A DNA stretch of 64,000 bases from Dokdonia sp. (GCA_020630915.1 JAHDIF010000001.1:292786-356785), one strand, 5' to 3'. Positions 27,301 to 35,796 are shown, numbered from the stretch's first letter. The notes: generated from the letters alone by a model not told the origin. Numbers and translations are program-made.

Positions 27301-27677
27301 ATACTGCTCAAAGTATGATTGCTATAAACGATGGTGGTGGCAACTTTAGTTGGCAAGTCCTTCCTGCTCAAGTACAGCTCTCTTGTGTTTGCGGAATAAG
27401 CTGCACAGATATCAATCAAGACGGACATTTAGATCTCGTTATGGGTGGTAACAATTTTGAGTTTAAACCACAATATTCGCAGCTTGATGCAAGTCAAGGA
27501 AGTGTATTATTAGGAGATGGAAATCTTAATTTTGAATGGCAAGATTATAACACCAGTGGCTTAAGTATAAGAGATGAGATAAAGCATATTGCAACATTTA
27601 AAGACAAAGCAGGCAACCAATATCTTATTGCAGCAATTAACAATCAAAAACCTAGGGTATATAATGTTAGCAAATAG
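24324..27677 (+). CDS. FG-GAP/VCBS lipoprotein with ASPIC_UnbV domain, paralog 2
   Basis: 1117 residues, start 3 bp after paralog 1 ends. Lipobox FFSSC (Cys21). Same order of parts: FG-GAP propeller with DINNDGLSDIYM-type loops, ASPIC_UnbV (GIGASARVYANEQ, HIPSRGFQSSM, around residues 545-600), second propeller with DVDGDGSEDIFI loops. A conserved NGGGVAIGDINNDG block follows the lipobox region in all three paralogs. The palindrome copy encodes SFRES at about 300, in the strand after FYINQKDG. Role as for paralog 1. Confidence 0.87.
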   Translation: MKITKKFTFLACIIITFFSSCKTDTKSKDHTDSNNSTSLFTRIDKEDSGFDFTNNIENSSDFNIFQYRNFYNGGGVAIGDINNDGLSDIYMTANMGENKLFLNKGDFKFEDITTTANVGGNKPWSTGVVMVDINADGLLDIYVSNAGNLEGNNHDNDLYINNGDTTFTEKAAQYNLAKTGFSTHATFFDYDKDGDLDAYILNNSNIPVSSLGNEGQRDVRAQDWEKVDAEFRGVGDLLMRNDGDTFTDVSEEAGIYGSLIGFGLGVMVTDINQDSWPDIYVSNDFFERDYFYINQKDGSFRESIKEYTSHLSLSAMGVDISDINNDGLQDIFITDMLPEEEERVKSVMEFDGYNVYKRKQRNDFYQQFIQNTLQINNGNGTFSEVAYNAGVEATDWSWTGLIFDMDNDGYRDIYVTNGINHDLTDLDFVDFFANEIMVSVRTGKKQAIDTIINKMPIKPLPNYAFRNNGDITFDNKASEWGLALESMSNGAAYGDLDNDGDLDLVVNNVNMDAFLYRNNTQETTSNHFVKLDFKGPAKNPFGIGASARVYANEQVLFYEHIPSRGFQSSMQYGLTIGLGTTEKIDSIRVIWPDNKSELLVNLALDSTIKLDYTTAQETYTPHKILSPTPLLKEVPNRLMSHKENEYSDFDYEGLIAKQLSQEGPSLAVADVDGDGSEDIFIGGAKDQEGIVYLHSQGGKLSPKKQLSLQSDANYEDTAAAFFDADGDGNQDLLVASGGNELSQKSDYNPRLYLNDGKGNFSKASSSLPSAFQNMSVVAPYDFDEDGDIDVFIGSRSVVGVYGIDPEHLFLENQGDGTFTNATEKLAYATKDAGMITDATWADIDGDGKKDLITTSEWGTVNIYRNNGRRLSPLKSNLDQKKGWWNTLETADLDADGDLDLILGNEGTNIHYAPEEGAPMKMYINDFDNNGTIEQITTIHKNGKDYPIHQKKEITSQLVSLKKQNLKASDYASRSIDELFPQAMVTSAIVKEVNTAQSMIAINDGGGNFSWQVLPAQVQLSCVCGISCTDINQDGHLDLVMGGNNFEFKPQYSQLDASQGSVLLGDGNLNFEWQDYNTSGLSIRDEIKHIATFKDKAGNQYLIAAINNQKPRVYNVSK
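25219..25232. repeat. GCTTTCGCGAAAGC palindrome, copy 7
   Basis: Perfect copy in FG-GAP paralog 2, read as SFRES, at the position homologous to copy 8. Confidence 0.97.
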
Positions 27678-30600
27678 TGTTCGAAATCTTGGAACTATCT
27701 TTGTTCTTATCCTCTTAATAAGCTGCACAGACAACAAAAATAGGTTGTTTACCAATCCTACACCTCAAGAAAGTGGCATTACTTTTCAAAATACTCTTAC
27801 CGAGACAGACGACCTTAACATCCTTGATTACCTGTATTTTTATAATGGCGGCGGTGTGGCGATAGGCGATATTAACGGTGACGCCTTGCCTGATATTTAT
27901 TTTTCTGGAAATCAAGTAAAAAACAAACTCTATCTAAACAAGGGCAACCTTCAGTTTGAAGATATTACAGAGACTGCCGGAGTTGCGGGTAAAAGCTCTT
28001 GGAACACGGGTAGTGTGATGGGTGATGTAAATGGTGATGGCTTACTAGATATCTATGTGTGCGCAGTAGTAGGTATTAATGGTTTTGATGGATATAATGA
28101 ACTCTTTATCAATAATGGAGACAATACCTTTACAGAAAGTGCGGGAAAATACGGTCTTGATTTTGACACCTATAGTTCTAATGCGGCTTTTTTAGACTAT
28201 GATAAGGATGGTGATCTTGATATATACCTACTTAATCACGCCGTACATACACAAAACTCTTTTGGCAAGGCAGATTTACGCAATAAGCGCATTTTTGAAA
28301 CAGGCGATAAACTTCTTCGCAATGATGGCAATACGTTTACAGATGTAAGTGAAGAAGCTGGAATTTTTGGAGGTATAAATAGCTATGGCTTAGGTATTGC
28401 TATTTCAGACTTCAACAATGATGGCTGGCCAGACCTGTACGTGGGCAATGACTTTCACGAAGACGACTACTACTACCTTAATCAAGGCAAGGATAGTACG
28501 GGTGTGGTACGCTTTCGCGAAAGCTTAAAAGAAAACTTTGGCCATACCTCACGCTTTTCTATGGGTAATGACGTAGCAGACATCAATCACGATGGATGGC
28601 CAGATCTGATCTCTTTAGATATGTTGCCTCAAGATGAAAAAGTGCTCAAATCCTCTGAAGGAGATGATAATATCCAAACACAAAAACTACGCACCGAGCG
28701 ATATGGGTATCACTACCAGTTTACACGTAATATGCTGTATATAAATCAGCAGGGATATGACTATGCAGAAACGGCTCTCCTAAGTGGCGTAGCTGCAACA
28801 GACTGGAGCTGGAGTGCTCTTTTTGGGGATTTTGACAATGATACACAACAAGACCTTTTTATAGCCAATGGCATCCCAAAAAGACCTAATAATTTAGATT
28901 ATATAAAATTTGTGAGTAGCGATCAGATTCAAAGTAAGATAAGTAATACCAAGCTTATTGATCAAAAAGCCTTTAAAATGATGCCTTCTGGTATCACAGC
29001 AAATTATATATATCAAGGCGCTGCAGACTTACAATTTAATGATATTTCTAAAAGTTGGATAGCTAACGATACGCTTGCTTCTGGGGCCTCTGCCCTGGCA
29101 GACTTAGATAATGATGGCGATCTAGATATTGTAACCAATAACCTAAATCATTCGCCTACATTATACATTAACCAAAGTAATGGCACAAATGCGCATCTCA
29201 GAATAAAATTAGACTACAAACAACCCAATAAACAAGGAATAGGCACTAAGATTTTATCATATCACGAAGGTATATTACAAATGAAAGAACTCTACACCGT
29301 AAGAGGCTTTCAAGCATCGTCAGAGCCTATAGCGCATTTTGGGTATGGTAACGCCACGCTTGCGGTAGACTCCTTAAGAATCATCTGGCCAGATAACACG
29401 ACTCAACTGCTAACAAATATTAGTACAGACCAAACGATTACAGTACAGCCAGAAAATACGGTTGCTTACAACTATGATAATTTTTATAAAAAGTCTGAAA
29501 AAGTATTTGAAAAAGTTCCAGGGAATTTAGGCATAGACTATACACATCAAGAAGATGCTTATTTAGATTTTAACAGACAGAAACTTATCCCGTATATGGT
29601 CTCAGACCGAGGTCCTGCAGTGGCTACTGGCGATCTAGATGGTGATGGAAAAGAAGATATATTTCTTGGAAGTGCCAAGTTTAATGAGGCTGTAATTATG
29701 CTTCAAGATAATAATGATCCTGCCAGCAGTTCAAGCAGATTTACAAAAGCACCCTCTCCTACAACAGCTGTTACAGAAGAAGTCTCGGCAGCAATTGCAG
29801 ATTTTAATAATGATGGAAACAATGATCTTTTTATTGGATCAGGAGGTGCCGATTTTTTCGGAAAATCACCTAAACTGTTGGATCAATATTTCGTAAAGAT
29901 AGACACCTCTTACATCCAACAACCACTTCCACAAATGTTTGAAAATGCTGCAATCATAACCCCAAACGACATTGACAACGATGGAGATCTAGATATATTT
30001 ATAGGAAACCAAAGTATTACTGGAGATTTTGGAAAATCCTCTAACTCATATCTGTTGATTAATGATAAGGGAGTGTTTAGAACTACCCAATCCCAAACTT
30101 TTAAGGAACTTGGGATGGTTACCGATGCTATTTGGGATGATTTTACTGGTGACGGCACGCCAGACCTTATTGTGATAGGAGAATGGATGACCCCTGAGTT
30201 TTTTGAAAACAACAATGGGCAGTTAAAAAAAGTGGATCAACTAGAAAATCTCAATGGCCTATGGCAATCCATAGCGCCTTTTGATATAGATAAAGATGGA
30301 GATACAGATTACATCCTTGGTAACTGGGGCACAAACAGCAAGTTTACCGCCTCTACTGAGGAACCTATGCTAATGTATTATGGAGATTTTGATAAGAATG
30401 GACAAACGGAAACTATTATAGCCACCTCTAAAGGCGGAGCGTATTATCCATTAAACAACTTTGATGAAATCACCTCTCAGCTTGTAAGCTTAAAAAAGAA
30501 GTATCCGTCATACGCCTCCTTTGCAGGGGAAACTATAGAGAATATCTTTAATAAAGAACAGCTCTCTCAGAGTGAAAAACTAAGCGTTCATACCTTAGCT

Positions 30601-30957
30601 TCAGGATATCTTAAAAATGAAAATGGAACGTTTACCTTTTTCCCTTTTTCAAATAACCTTCAGGTCTCTCCTATTATGTCTCTTTGCATTTATGACTTTG
30701 ATAACGACGGAAAAGAAGAAGCCTTACTAGGAGGAAATTATTTTGGCATAAAACCCTATCACGGGCGTTTAGATTCCTTTTCTGGCGCTTTATTAAAAGA
30801 TGAGAATACTGTAACTTTGGGGCACTTTACTGGTCTTGATTTTAGTCAAAAATCAGTAAGAGATCTTAGGGTAATTACAGTAGCCAGTAAAAAGTACTTA
30901 TTAGCCACATTTAATAATGAAAGTGTAGAAGTATATGCACTTATAAAAGATAAATAA
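27664..30957 (+). CDS. FG-GAP/VCBS lipoprotein with ASPIC_UnbV domain, paralog 3
   Basis: 1097 residues from the Met at 27664, which gives a clean signal peptide and lipobox (LLISC, Cys21); it overlaps paralog 2 by 14 bp. Longer in-frame starts only add non-signal residues. FG-GAP loops DINGDALPDIYF and DVNGDGLLDIYV, ASPIC_UnbV with GIGTKILSYHEG and TVRGFQASS, then a second propeller with DIDNDGDLDIFI. Terminates in TAATG with the haloperoxidase-like gene. The palindrome encodes RFRES at the same aligned site as in paralog 2. Confidence 0.86.
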   Translation: MLANSVRNLGTIFVLILLISCTDNKNRLFTNPTPQESGITFQNTLTETDDLNILDYLYFYNGGGVAIGDINGDALPDIYFSGNQVKNKLYLNKGNLQFEDITETAGVAGKSSWNTGSVMGDVNGDGLLDIYVCAVVGINGFDGYNELFINNGDNTFTESAGKYGLDFDTYSSNAAFLDYDKDGDLDIYLLNHAVHTQNSFGKADLRNKRIFETGDKLLRNDGNTFTDVSEEAGIFGGINSYGLGIAISDFNNDGWPDLYVGNDFHEDDYYYLNQGKDSTGVVRFRESLKENFGHTSRFSMGNDVADINHDGWPDLISLDMLPQDEKVLKSSEGDDNIQTQKLRTERYGYHYQFTRNMLYINQQGYDYAETALLSGVAATDWSWSALFGDFDNDTQQDLFIANGIPKRPNNLDYIKFVSSDQIQSKISNTKLIDQKAFKMMPSGITANYIYQGAADLQFNDISKSWIANDTLASGASALADLDNDGDLDIVTNNLNHSPTLYINQSNGTNAHLRIKLDYKQPNKQGIGTKILSYHEGILQMKELYTVRGFQASSEPIAHFGYGNATLAVDSLRIIWPDNTTQLLTNISTDQTITVQPENTVAYNYDNFYKKSEKVFEKVPGNLGIDYTHQEDAYLDFNRQKLIPYMVSDRGPAVATGDLDGDGKEDIFLGSAKFNEAVIMLQDNNDPASSSSRFTKAPSPTTAVTEEVSAAIADFNNDGNNDLFIGSGGADFFGKSPKLLDQYFVKIDTSYIQQPLPQMFENAAIITPNDIDNDGDLDIFIGNQSITGDFGKSSNSYLLINDKGVFRTTQSQTFKELGMVTDAIWDDFTGDGTPDLIVIGEWMTPEFFENNNGQLKKVDQLENLNGLWQSIAPFDIDKDGDTDYILGNWGTNSKFTASTEEPMLMYYGDFDKNGQTETIIATSKGGAYYPLNNFDEITSQLVSLKKKYPSYASFAGETIENIFNKEQLSQSEKLSVHTLASGYLKNENGTFTFFPFSNNLQVSPIMSLCIYDFDNDGKEEALLGGNYFGIKPYHGRLDSFSGALLKDENTVTLGHFTGLDFSQKSVRDLRVITVASKKYLLATFNNESVEVYALIKDK
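28511..28524. repeat. GCTTTCGCGAAAGC palindrome, copy 8
   Basis: Perfect copy in FG-GAP paralog 3, read as RFRES, at the site homologous to copy 7. Confidence 0.97.
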
Positions 30958-32309
30958 TGAATACGTTTAGCAAAATTTTTGGCGTTTTTGTGATTGTGAG
31001 TACTTTATGGAGTTGTCAGAATGATGCTGAACCTATAGTAATAAGTCCAGAACATTTTCACGAAAGTATAGATCGTACCACTACCGTTATAATACACGAT
31101 ATTTTTTCTCCTCCCGTAGCGAGTCGTATTTATGCATATCCAAGTATTGCTGCTTATGAGATTCTAGCGAGTAATAGTGAAGAATTTACTCCGCTAGCAG
31201 GACAACTTAATGGCTTATCAGAAATCCCTAATGCACCCACAGAAAATTACAATCCCGAAGTAGCGGCTATAGTGGCTCATATGGATATGAGCAGACGTCT
31301 TATTTTTTCAGAAGACATGTTAACCTCTTACAGGGATAGCCTCTATACGGTTTGGTCTGATCAAAACAAGGCCGAATTTGAGACATCAAAAAACTATGGC
31401 CTTGAAGTGGCAAATCATATAGTAGCTTGGATGGATAAAGATAACTACAAGCAAACACGGACTATGCCCAAATTTGCCGTAACAACGGGGGATGAATCAA
31501 GATGGCAACCTACTCCTCCAGCCTATATGGAAGGTATAGAACCGCACTGGAATAAAATAAGACCTTTTGTGATAGATAGTGCTTCTCAATTTAAGCCCGT
31601 ACCTCCTCCTGCATTTTCTATGGAAAAAAACTCAGACTTCTTTAAAGAATTGAAAGAAGTGTATGACATTAGCCAAAAAATTACTGCAGCAGGAGACACT
31701 TCTGAAGAGATAGAGATCGCCCAGTTTTGGGATTGCAATCCTTATGTTTCGGTAACTAGAGGGCACTTAATGTTTGCGACTAAAAAGATAACACCTGGTG
31801 GGCACTGGATGGGAATTACAAAAATTGCTTCTCAAAAAGCAAATTTTGACGCTACTCAGACTATGTATGCATATACTAAAGCCTCTATTGCAATGGCAGA
31901 TGCTTTTATAAGTTGCTGGGATGAGAAGTATAGATCTAATCTAGTGCGCCCAGAAACCCTCATTAACGACCATATAGATGATAGCTGGCAACCTATTTTA
32001 CAAACGCCTCCTTTTCCAGAATATGTGAGTGGCCATTCTGTAGTCTCTGGAGCTGCGAGTGAGGCGCTTACCAGTATTTTTGGTGATAATTTTTCTTTTA
32101 ATGACACTACAGAGATACCTTATGGATTGCCTATGCGCAATTTCAAATCTTTTAGACAGGCTGCACAAGAGGCAGCAATAAGCAGGATGTATGGAGGTAT
32201 TCACTATCGCGCCGCTGTAGATAATGGTTTAGATCAAGGCATTGCTCTAGGTAAATTTGTTGTGAACGCACTTACTATGCAAACCAGTACGCAAACCGCC
32301 TCTAATTAA
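30957..32309 (+). CDS. Vanadium-dependent haloperoxidase/PAP2-type lipoprotein
   Basis: 450 residues, lipobox LWSC (Cys20). All three motifs of the PAP2/vanadium haloperoxidase active site are present: K-x6-RP (KYRSNLVRP, about 323-331), SGH (EYVSGHSVVSGAA, about 352-364) and SR-x3-G-x-H (SRMYGGIHYRAAVDNG, about 408-423). The all-helical length fits bacterial haloperoxidase-like proteins rather than small PAP2 phosphatases. It could be a halide oxidase or a phosphatase; sequence alone does not decide. It overlaps FG-GAP paralog 3 (TAATG), so works with the SusCD/FG-GAP set. Confidence 0.85.
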   Translation: MNTFSKIFGVFVIVSTLWSCQNDAEPIVISPEHFHESIDRTTTVIIHDIFSPPVASRIYAYPSIAAYEILASNSEEFTPLAGQLNGLSEIPNAPTENYNPEVAAIVAHMDMSRRLIFSEDMLTSYRDSLYTVWSDQNKAEFETSKNYGLEVANHIVAWMDKDNYKQTRTMPKFAVTTGDESRWQPTPPAYMEGIEPHWNKIRPFVIDSASQFKPVPPPAFSMEKNSDFFKELKEVYDISQKITAAGDTSEEIEIAQFWDCNPYVSVTRGHLMFATKKITPGGHWMGITKIASQKANFDATQTMYAYTKASIAMADAFISCWDEKYRSNLVRPETLINDHIDDSWQPILQTPPFPEYVSGHSVVSGAASEALTSIFGDNFSFNDTTEIPYGLPMRNFKSFRQAAQEAAISRMYGGIHYRAAVDNGLDQGIALGKFVVNALTMQTSTQTASN

Positions 32310-32310
32310 T

Positions 32311-33201
32311 ATGAAAAAAGTTATTGCTTTTCTTATTATAAGTATAGTCGTTGGGCTTACGTGGTATCTCTTTATAAAGCCTAATGACTACATAGTACGT
32401 TTTAACGCTCCTACAACAGTAGGCACTGTAAATCAAGCTATAAAATCTTGGCAACTTACTAAACCAAATGTGAAATTGTTACCATCTTCATCACTGGATA
32501 TTGTAAAGCAAGAGGTGACTTATGGTGACTCTACCCACACCTACGTATGGGAATTAAAACAGCTTACAGATAGCACGACTAAGGTAGTTTTAGGAATTAA
32601 AGATGATTTAAATAGTCTTGCAAATCGTATTAAAGTACCTTTTGGAAAGACATTTATTCAACAACGATCAGAGGCAATTGCTAAGGACTTTTATGAAGGT
32701 CTTGTAGATCATTTAGATGATTTTAAAATTACTCTAGATGGCGAGAGTGTATCACCTCCTGCATATGTAGCTTATGTAACAGTAGAGGGAACACAAATAC
32801 AAAAAGCAGGTGGCATGATGAAGTACCACGGCTATCTGAGTTCTCTGATGACTAAAGATGGTGTTGAGCCCAAAGGCCCTCCATTTATAGAAATTACAAA
32901 ATGGGATCAAAAAACAGATAGCATCGCTTACAACTTTTGTTTCCCTATTAAAAACAAAGAAAACTTACCTGAGTTTCCAGAAATAAAGTACAAGCGTGTT
33001 TTTGAAAAAAAAGCACTTAAAGCCACCTATAATGGAAACTATATTACCAGTGACCGCGCTTGGTATCGCCTGCTGGCCTATGCAAAAAAGAACAATATAG
33101 AAGTCGAGGCATTGCCTATAGAAGTCTTTTACAACAATCCTAACTATGGAGGCAACGAAAAAGACTGGAAAGCAGAGATTTATATGCCCATTAAAGAGTA
33201 A
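32311..33201 (+). CDS. SRPBCC plus GyrI-like effector-binding protein
   Basis: 296 residues. An N-terminal hydrophobic helix (4-22) anchors or exports it. Residues about 25-140 look like a START/SRPBCC polyketide-cyclase-like fold (PTTVGTVNQAIKSWQ), and 150-296 like the GyrI/AraC-effector-binding fold (YVAYVTVEGTQIQKAG; YKRVFEKKALKATYNGNY; EALPIEVFYNNPN). Both are small-ligand-binding folds. Starts 1 bp after the haloperoxidase-like gene, so it is the last gene of that operon. Ligand unknown. Confidence 0.65.
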   Translation: MKKVIAFLIISIVVGLTWYLFIKPNDYIVRFNAPTTVGTVNQAIKSWQLTKPNVKLLPSSSLDIVKQEVTYGDSTHTYVWELKQLTDSTTKVVLGIKDDLNSLANRIKVPFGKTFIQQRSEAIAKDFYEGLVDHLDDFKITLDGESVSPPAYVAYVTVEGTQIQKAGGMMKYHGYLSSLMTKDGVEPKGPPFIEITKWDQKTDSIAYNFCFPIKNKENLPEFPEIKYKRVFEKKALKATYNGNYITSDRAWYRLLAYAKKNNIEVEALPIEVFYNNPNYGGNEKDWKAEIYMPIKE

Positions 33202-33254
33202 TAGCCATCATTCTAGACAAAACATATAAAGACCAAGACTTTACAATTACTAGA

Positions 33255-33767
33255 GTGCCTTCCAAAGAATTTGACAACTGCGTCTTTATAAATTGTTCTT
33301 TTGAGGGGCTACACCTCTCTAACCTCAACTTTTTAGAATGCATGTTTCAAGACTGTAATCTTACAAATACATTATGGGGAGGAACCACCTTAAATGATGT
33401 GAGCTTTGAGAACTGCAAGCTGTTAGGAAGTAACTTGAGTGTATGTAATCCATTTATGTTATCAGTGCGCTTTCGCGAAAGCAATCTTACCCTTACTCAA
33501 TTTGCTGGGTTAGACTTAAAAGGAATGATTTTTGAAAATTGTATACTTCACCAAACAGAGTTTACAACCACAAACCTTACCCAAGCTTCCTTTCTGAAGT
33601 CCGACCTAAAAAAAGCGATTTTCGAAAATACCATACTACTAAAGGCTGACTTTACCACAGCCTACAATTATACTATAGATCCAGCTCAAAACAGAATGAA
33701 AGGCGCTCGCTTCTCTACAGCAGGACTCGCTGGTTTATTGACTTTGCACGGTATAATTATAGAGTAA
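33255..33767 (+). CDS. Pentapeptide repeat protein
   Basis: 170 residues from the first canonical codon (GUG 33255). Repeats of the A/C-D/N-L/F-x-x form run through most of it (NCSFEGLHLSNLNFLECMFQ, TNLTQASFLKSDLKKAIFEN), predicting a right-handed quadrilateral beta helix. The frame is open upstream to 33195 and codes LDKTYKDQDFT, which looks like the usual family N-terminus, yet no ATG/GTG/TTG is there; ATT (33210) or ATC (33207) could be the true start. Qnr-like proteins share the fold, but resistance function is not supported. Palindrome encodes RFRES within a repeat coil. Confidence 0.75.
   Translation: MPSKEFDNCVFINCSFEGLHLSNLNFLECMFQDCNLTNTLWGGTTLNDVSFENCKLLGSNLSVCNPFMLSVRFRESNLTLTQFAGLDLKGMIFENCILHQTEFTTTNLTQASFLKSDLKKAIFENTILLKADFTTAYNYTIDPAQNRMKGARFSTAGLAGLLTLHGIIIE
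33469..33482. repeat. GCTTTCGCGAAAGC palindrome, copy 9
   Basis: Perfect copy inside the pentapeptide repeat gene, read as RFRES. Confidence 0.97.
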
Positions 33768-33798
33768 CCTCCTCCAAAACTTTGAGAACATCATAATT

Positions 33799-33846
33799 AT
33801 ACGACAATTGTCGTATTGTCTCCACTCCCATTAAACCGCAATTTTG
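33799..33846 (+). promoter_or_regulatory. CAATTG-type operator and -7 element, site 1
   Basis: A perfect 18-bp palindrome ATACGACAATTGTCGTAT (33799-33816) is followed after 22 bp by CAATTTTG (33839-33846), a 7-of-8 match... with A and TTTG of the -7 consensus kept and the first T missing. The start codon at 33879 lies 32 bp further on. One of four such sites around the two-component system; likely drives the two secreted-protein genes. Confidence 0.65.
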
Positions 33847-33878
33847 TTGTCACAATTAATCAATAAAATTTCAACACG

Positions 33879-34409
33879 ATGAAAACCTTACACAAATTAA
33901 CGTATCTGTTTCTAGCGACTCTAGTTCTAATGACAGCCTCTTGTAAAACCGATGACGATGGAGGAAATGGTGGAGATGCAGCCTCTGGAACACTCATCGC
34001 AACAGTAGATGGCGATAATTACGAATCTGAACCAGCAGGAACATCTGCCACAAGGGTAAATGCTGGAGGAACTACTACAATAGTCCTTAATGCCAATAGC
34101 ACTGCTGCTGGATCAAACAGAGTTTTTGCTATTACTATGAATGGTATAGACGCCGAAGGCACTTATGACATAGGTGGTGGCGCAAACATCTCCATAAATG
34201 CTCTATACATAGAAGCTAGTGCCACAAATCCTAACAATGCACAGACACAAACCTGGCAAGCACCATTTAATGACACCATTGCTGGCGAAATGAACATTGC
34301 TGAAATCACGGAATCCAAAATAAGAGGTACTTTTTCATTTACTGGACAAAATACAGAAGATAATTCTACAAGAACCATTACAGATGGCTCGTTTAACATC
34401 AATTTTTAA
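33879..34409 (+). CDS. DUF6252-like small lipoprotein
   Basis: 176 residues. Signal peptide and lipobox MTASC (Cys22), then a Gly/Asp-rich linker and a mostly beta-strand domain (GTLIATVDGDNYES near residue 36, IRGTFSFTGQNT near 145, ending in SFNINF) resembling DUF6252, a family of unknown function. Controlled by the palindromic site 1 if that inference holds. Followed after 17 bp by another secreted protein, so a two-gene operon. Confidence 0.7.
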   Translation: MKTLHKLTYLFLATLVLMTASCKTDDDGGNGGDAASGTLIATVDGDNYESEPAGTSATRVNAGGTTTIVLNANSTAAGSNRVFAITMNGIDAEGTYDIGGGANISINALYIEASATNPNNAQTQTWQAPFNDTIAGEMNIAEITESKIRGTFSFTGQNTEDNSTRTITDGSFNINF

Positions 34410-34426
34410 GCATCAACTCTACAATT

Positions 34427-35494
34427 ATGAAAGCAACATTTATAACTTCTGTACTCCTTCTTTTATTTACATTTTCTCTTAGTGCACAATCTTTAGGAGA
34501 GTATAAACCAGGACTTAGTAAATATGGTATTAAAGAGTTTAAAAAAGGTACTAAAAAGATATACATCTCAAATTTTAGCATAAATTTTGAGGTCTATAAA
34601 GACGCTGTAGACTATAAAGCCGCTGGAGGATTTAGAAGTACCGTAAGAGGTGAGGCAACCGCACGTGCTGCCGTTGGCCTTCTCAAAATAGAAAGTAGCG
34701 ACATACAAGCACAGGCAGATAAACTGTACAAAGAGTTCATTGCAAATCTAACAGCCGCTGGTTATGAAATAATTTCACCTGAAGAGGCGGGAAAAACAGA
34801 AGCATATGCTGGTTGGGAGAAAGCAGATGGCCCATACATACAAGAGTCTGGATTACCTGGTGTTTTAGTCGCAGTTCCAGATGGATATTCCTTCTTCTAC
34901 AAAGGCGAAACTAAAAAAGGTAAAAAGAAAAAAGGATTTCTAGGCGGTATTGGAAAGCCTGCAACGCTCTCAAAGCAACTAGGTGATGCTACCATTGCCG
35001 AGGTAGATTTATATGTAATGTTTACAGAGGACAAGCAAAGTTTGTTCAAAGGGAATGCTGCAAAGGTAAAAATCCTCACAAACCTTCGATTAGTGGGAAG
35101 CTACGCCATAACCTCTGAGAAAAAAGGAGGCATGATTAAATTTAAAGGAGCAACAACGGTAGATCAAGTAACCAGTAAAGTTAATTTCTTTAAGGGTAAA
35201 GTAGGATTAGGAACTAAAGGGGCATACCAAGTATCACTTAAGAAGCCATTAGAGATTACTGGTATCATACCTCAAGAGAAAATTACCGCTTATCAAAAAG
35301 GCGCAACAACCTATCTTACTTCTTTTAATACCTCATCTTACAATGGTCTAACCTTCTATAGTTTAGAAAATAGGTTCTCAGAAACCGCAAAATGGATTGA
35401 TGTAAATAGTAAAAAGTATGCACAAGGACTCTATGAAGCTTGTAGTAAAATTCTAAAAGACAGCAGTACAAACTTTCTTGCTTCATCTAAATAA
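34427..35494 (+). CDS. Secreted protein of unknown function
   Basis: 355 residues. Signal peptide (1-20, cut after LSA). I do not recognise a family with certainty. Visible parts: a KGTKKIYISNFSINFEVY stretch near residue 40, a helical QADKLYKEFIANLTAAGYEI block near 110, and a Lys/Gly-rich KKGKKKKGFLGGIG loop near 165 that could contact nucleic acid, phosphate or membrane. The rest alternates strands. Second gene of the operon behind operator site 1, ended by a good hairpin terminator. Confidence 0.7.
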   Translation: MKATFITSVLLLLFTFSLSAQSLGEYKPGLSKYGIKEFKKGTKKIYISNFSINFEVYKDAVDYKAAGGFRSTVRGEATARAAVGLLKIESSDIQAQADKLYKEFIANLTAAGYEIISPEEAGKTEAYAGWEKADGPYIQESGLPGVLVAVPDGYSFFYKGETKKGKKKKGFLGGIGKPATLSKQLGDATIAEVDLYVMFTEDKQSLFKGNAAKVKILTNLRLVGSYAITSEKKGGMIKFKGATTVDQVTSKVNFFKGKVGLGTKGAYQVSLKKPLEITGIIPQEKITAYQKGATTYLTSFNTSSYNGLTFYSLENRFSETAKWIDVNSKKYAQGLYEACSKILKDSSTNFLASSK

Positions 35495-35541
35495 TGTAAG
35501 TACAGCGCTTTAATCTCAGAATGTTGAGGTTTTTACGTGAG

Positions 35542-35579
35542 CCAGAGACAGGTTGCAAAACTTGCTCTGGTTTTTTTTT
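35542..35579 (+). terminator. Intrinsic terminator
   Basis: Stem CCAGAG + CAGGT pairing with ACTTG + CTCTGG (one bulged A, one G-T pair), 6-nt loop, then nine Ts. Ends the secreted-protein operon. Confidence 0.85.
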
Positions 35580-35599
35580 GCGAATCTACTTTGGTATAA

Positions 35600-35647
35600 A
35601 TAAGGCAATTGCCCTATTTTTTGGAATAACATTAATATAGACATTTA
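35600..35647 (+). promoter_or_regulatory. CAATTG-type operator and weak -7, site 2
   Basis: ATAAGGCAATTGCCCTAT (35600-35617), palindromic but for one outer pair. At the same 22-bp distance lies GACATTTA (35640-35647), a weak -7 match. It lies upstream of the histidine kinase gene, between two hairpins. Confidence 0.55.
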
Positions 35648-35720
35648 CTCCACGTAAAAACCAAAAAAGTCAACTAAAATGTATTTCTAATGCGTTTGGG
35701 GGAACGTATTTAGAGTACTC

Positions 35721-35748
35721 AATAAGCCACGTTTTATCGTGGCTTATT
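35721..35748 (+). terminator. Perfect hairpin in the histidine kinase leader
   Basis: An 11-bp perfect stem AATAAGCCACG/CGTGGCTTATT with a 6-nt TTTTAT loop, followed by a weak AT-rich tract. It sits about 70-100 nt after operator site 2 and 48 bp before the kinase start, so it could end a short RNA or attenuate the kinase message. Confidence 0.55.
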
Positions 35749-35796
35749 ATTACTACTTTGGATTTTGTTAAATTGAACCCATTAACCATTCTGAAT

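Noticed and set aside
33255-33767. Qnr-type fluoroquinolone resistance for the pentapeptide protein
   Set aside because: Shared fold only; no Qnr-specific loops could be recognised.
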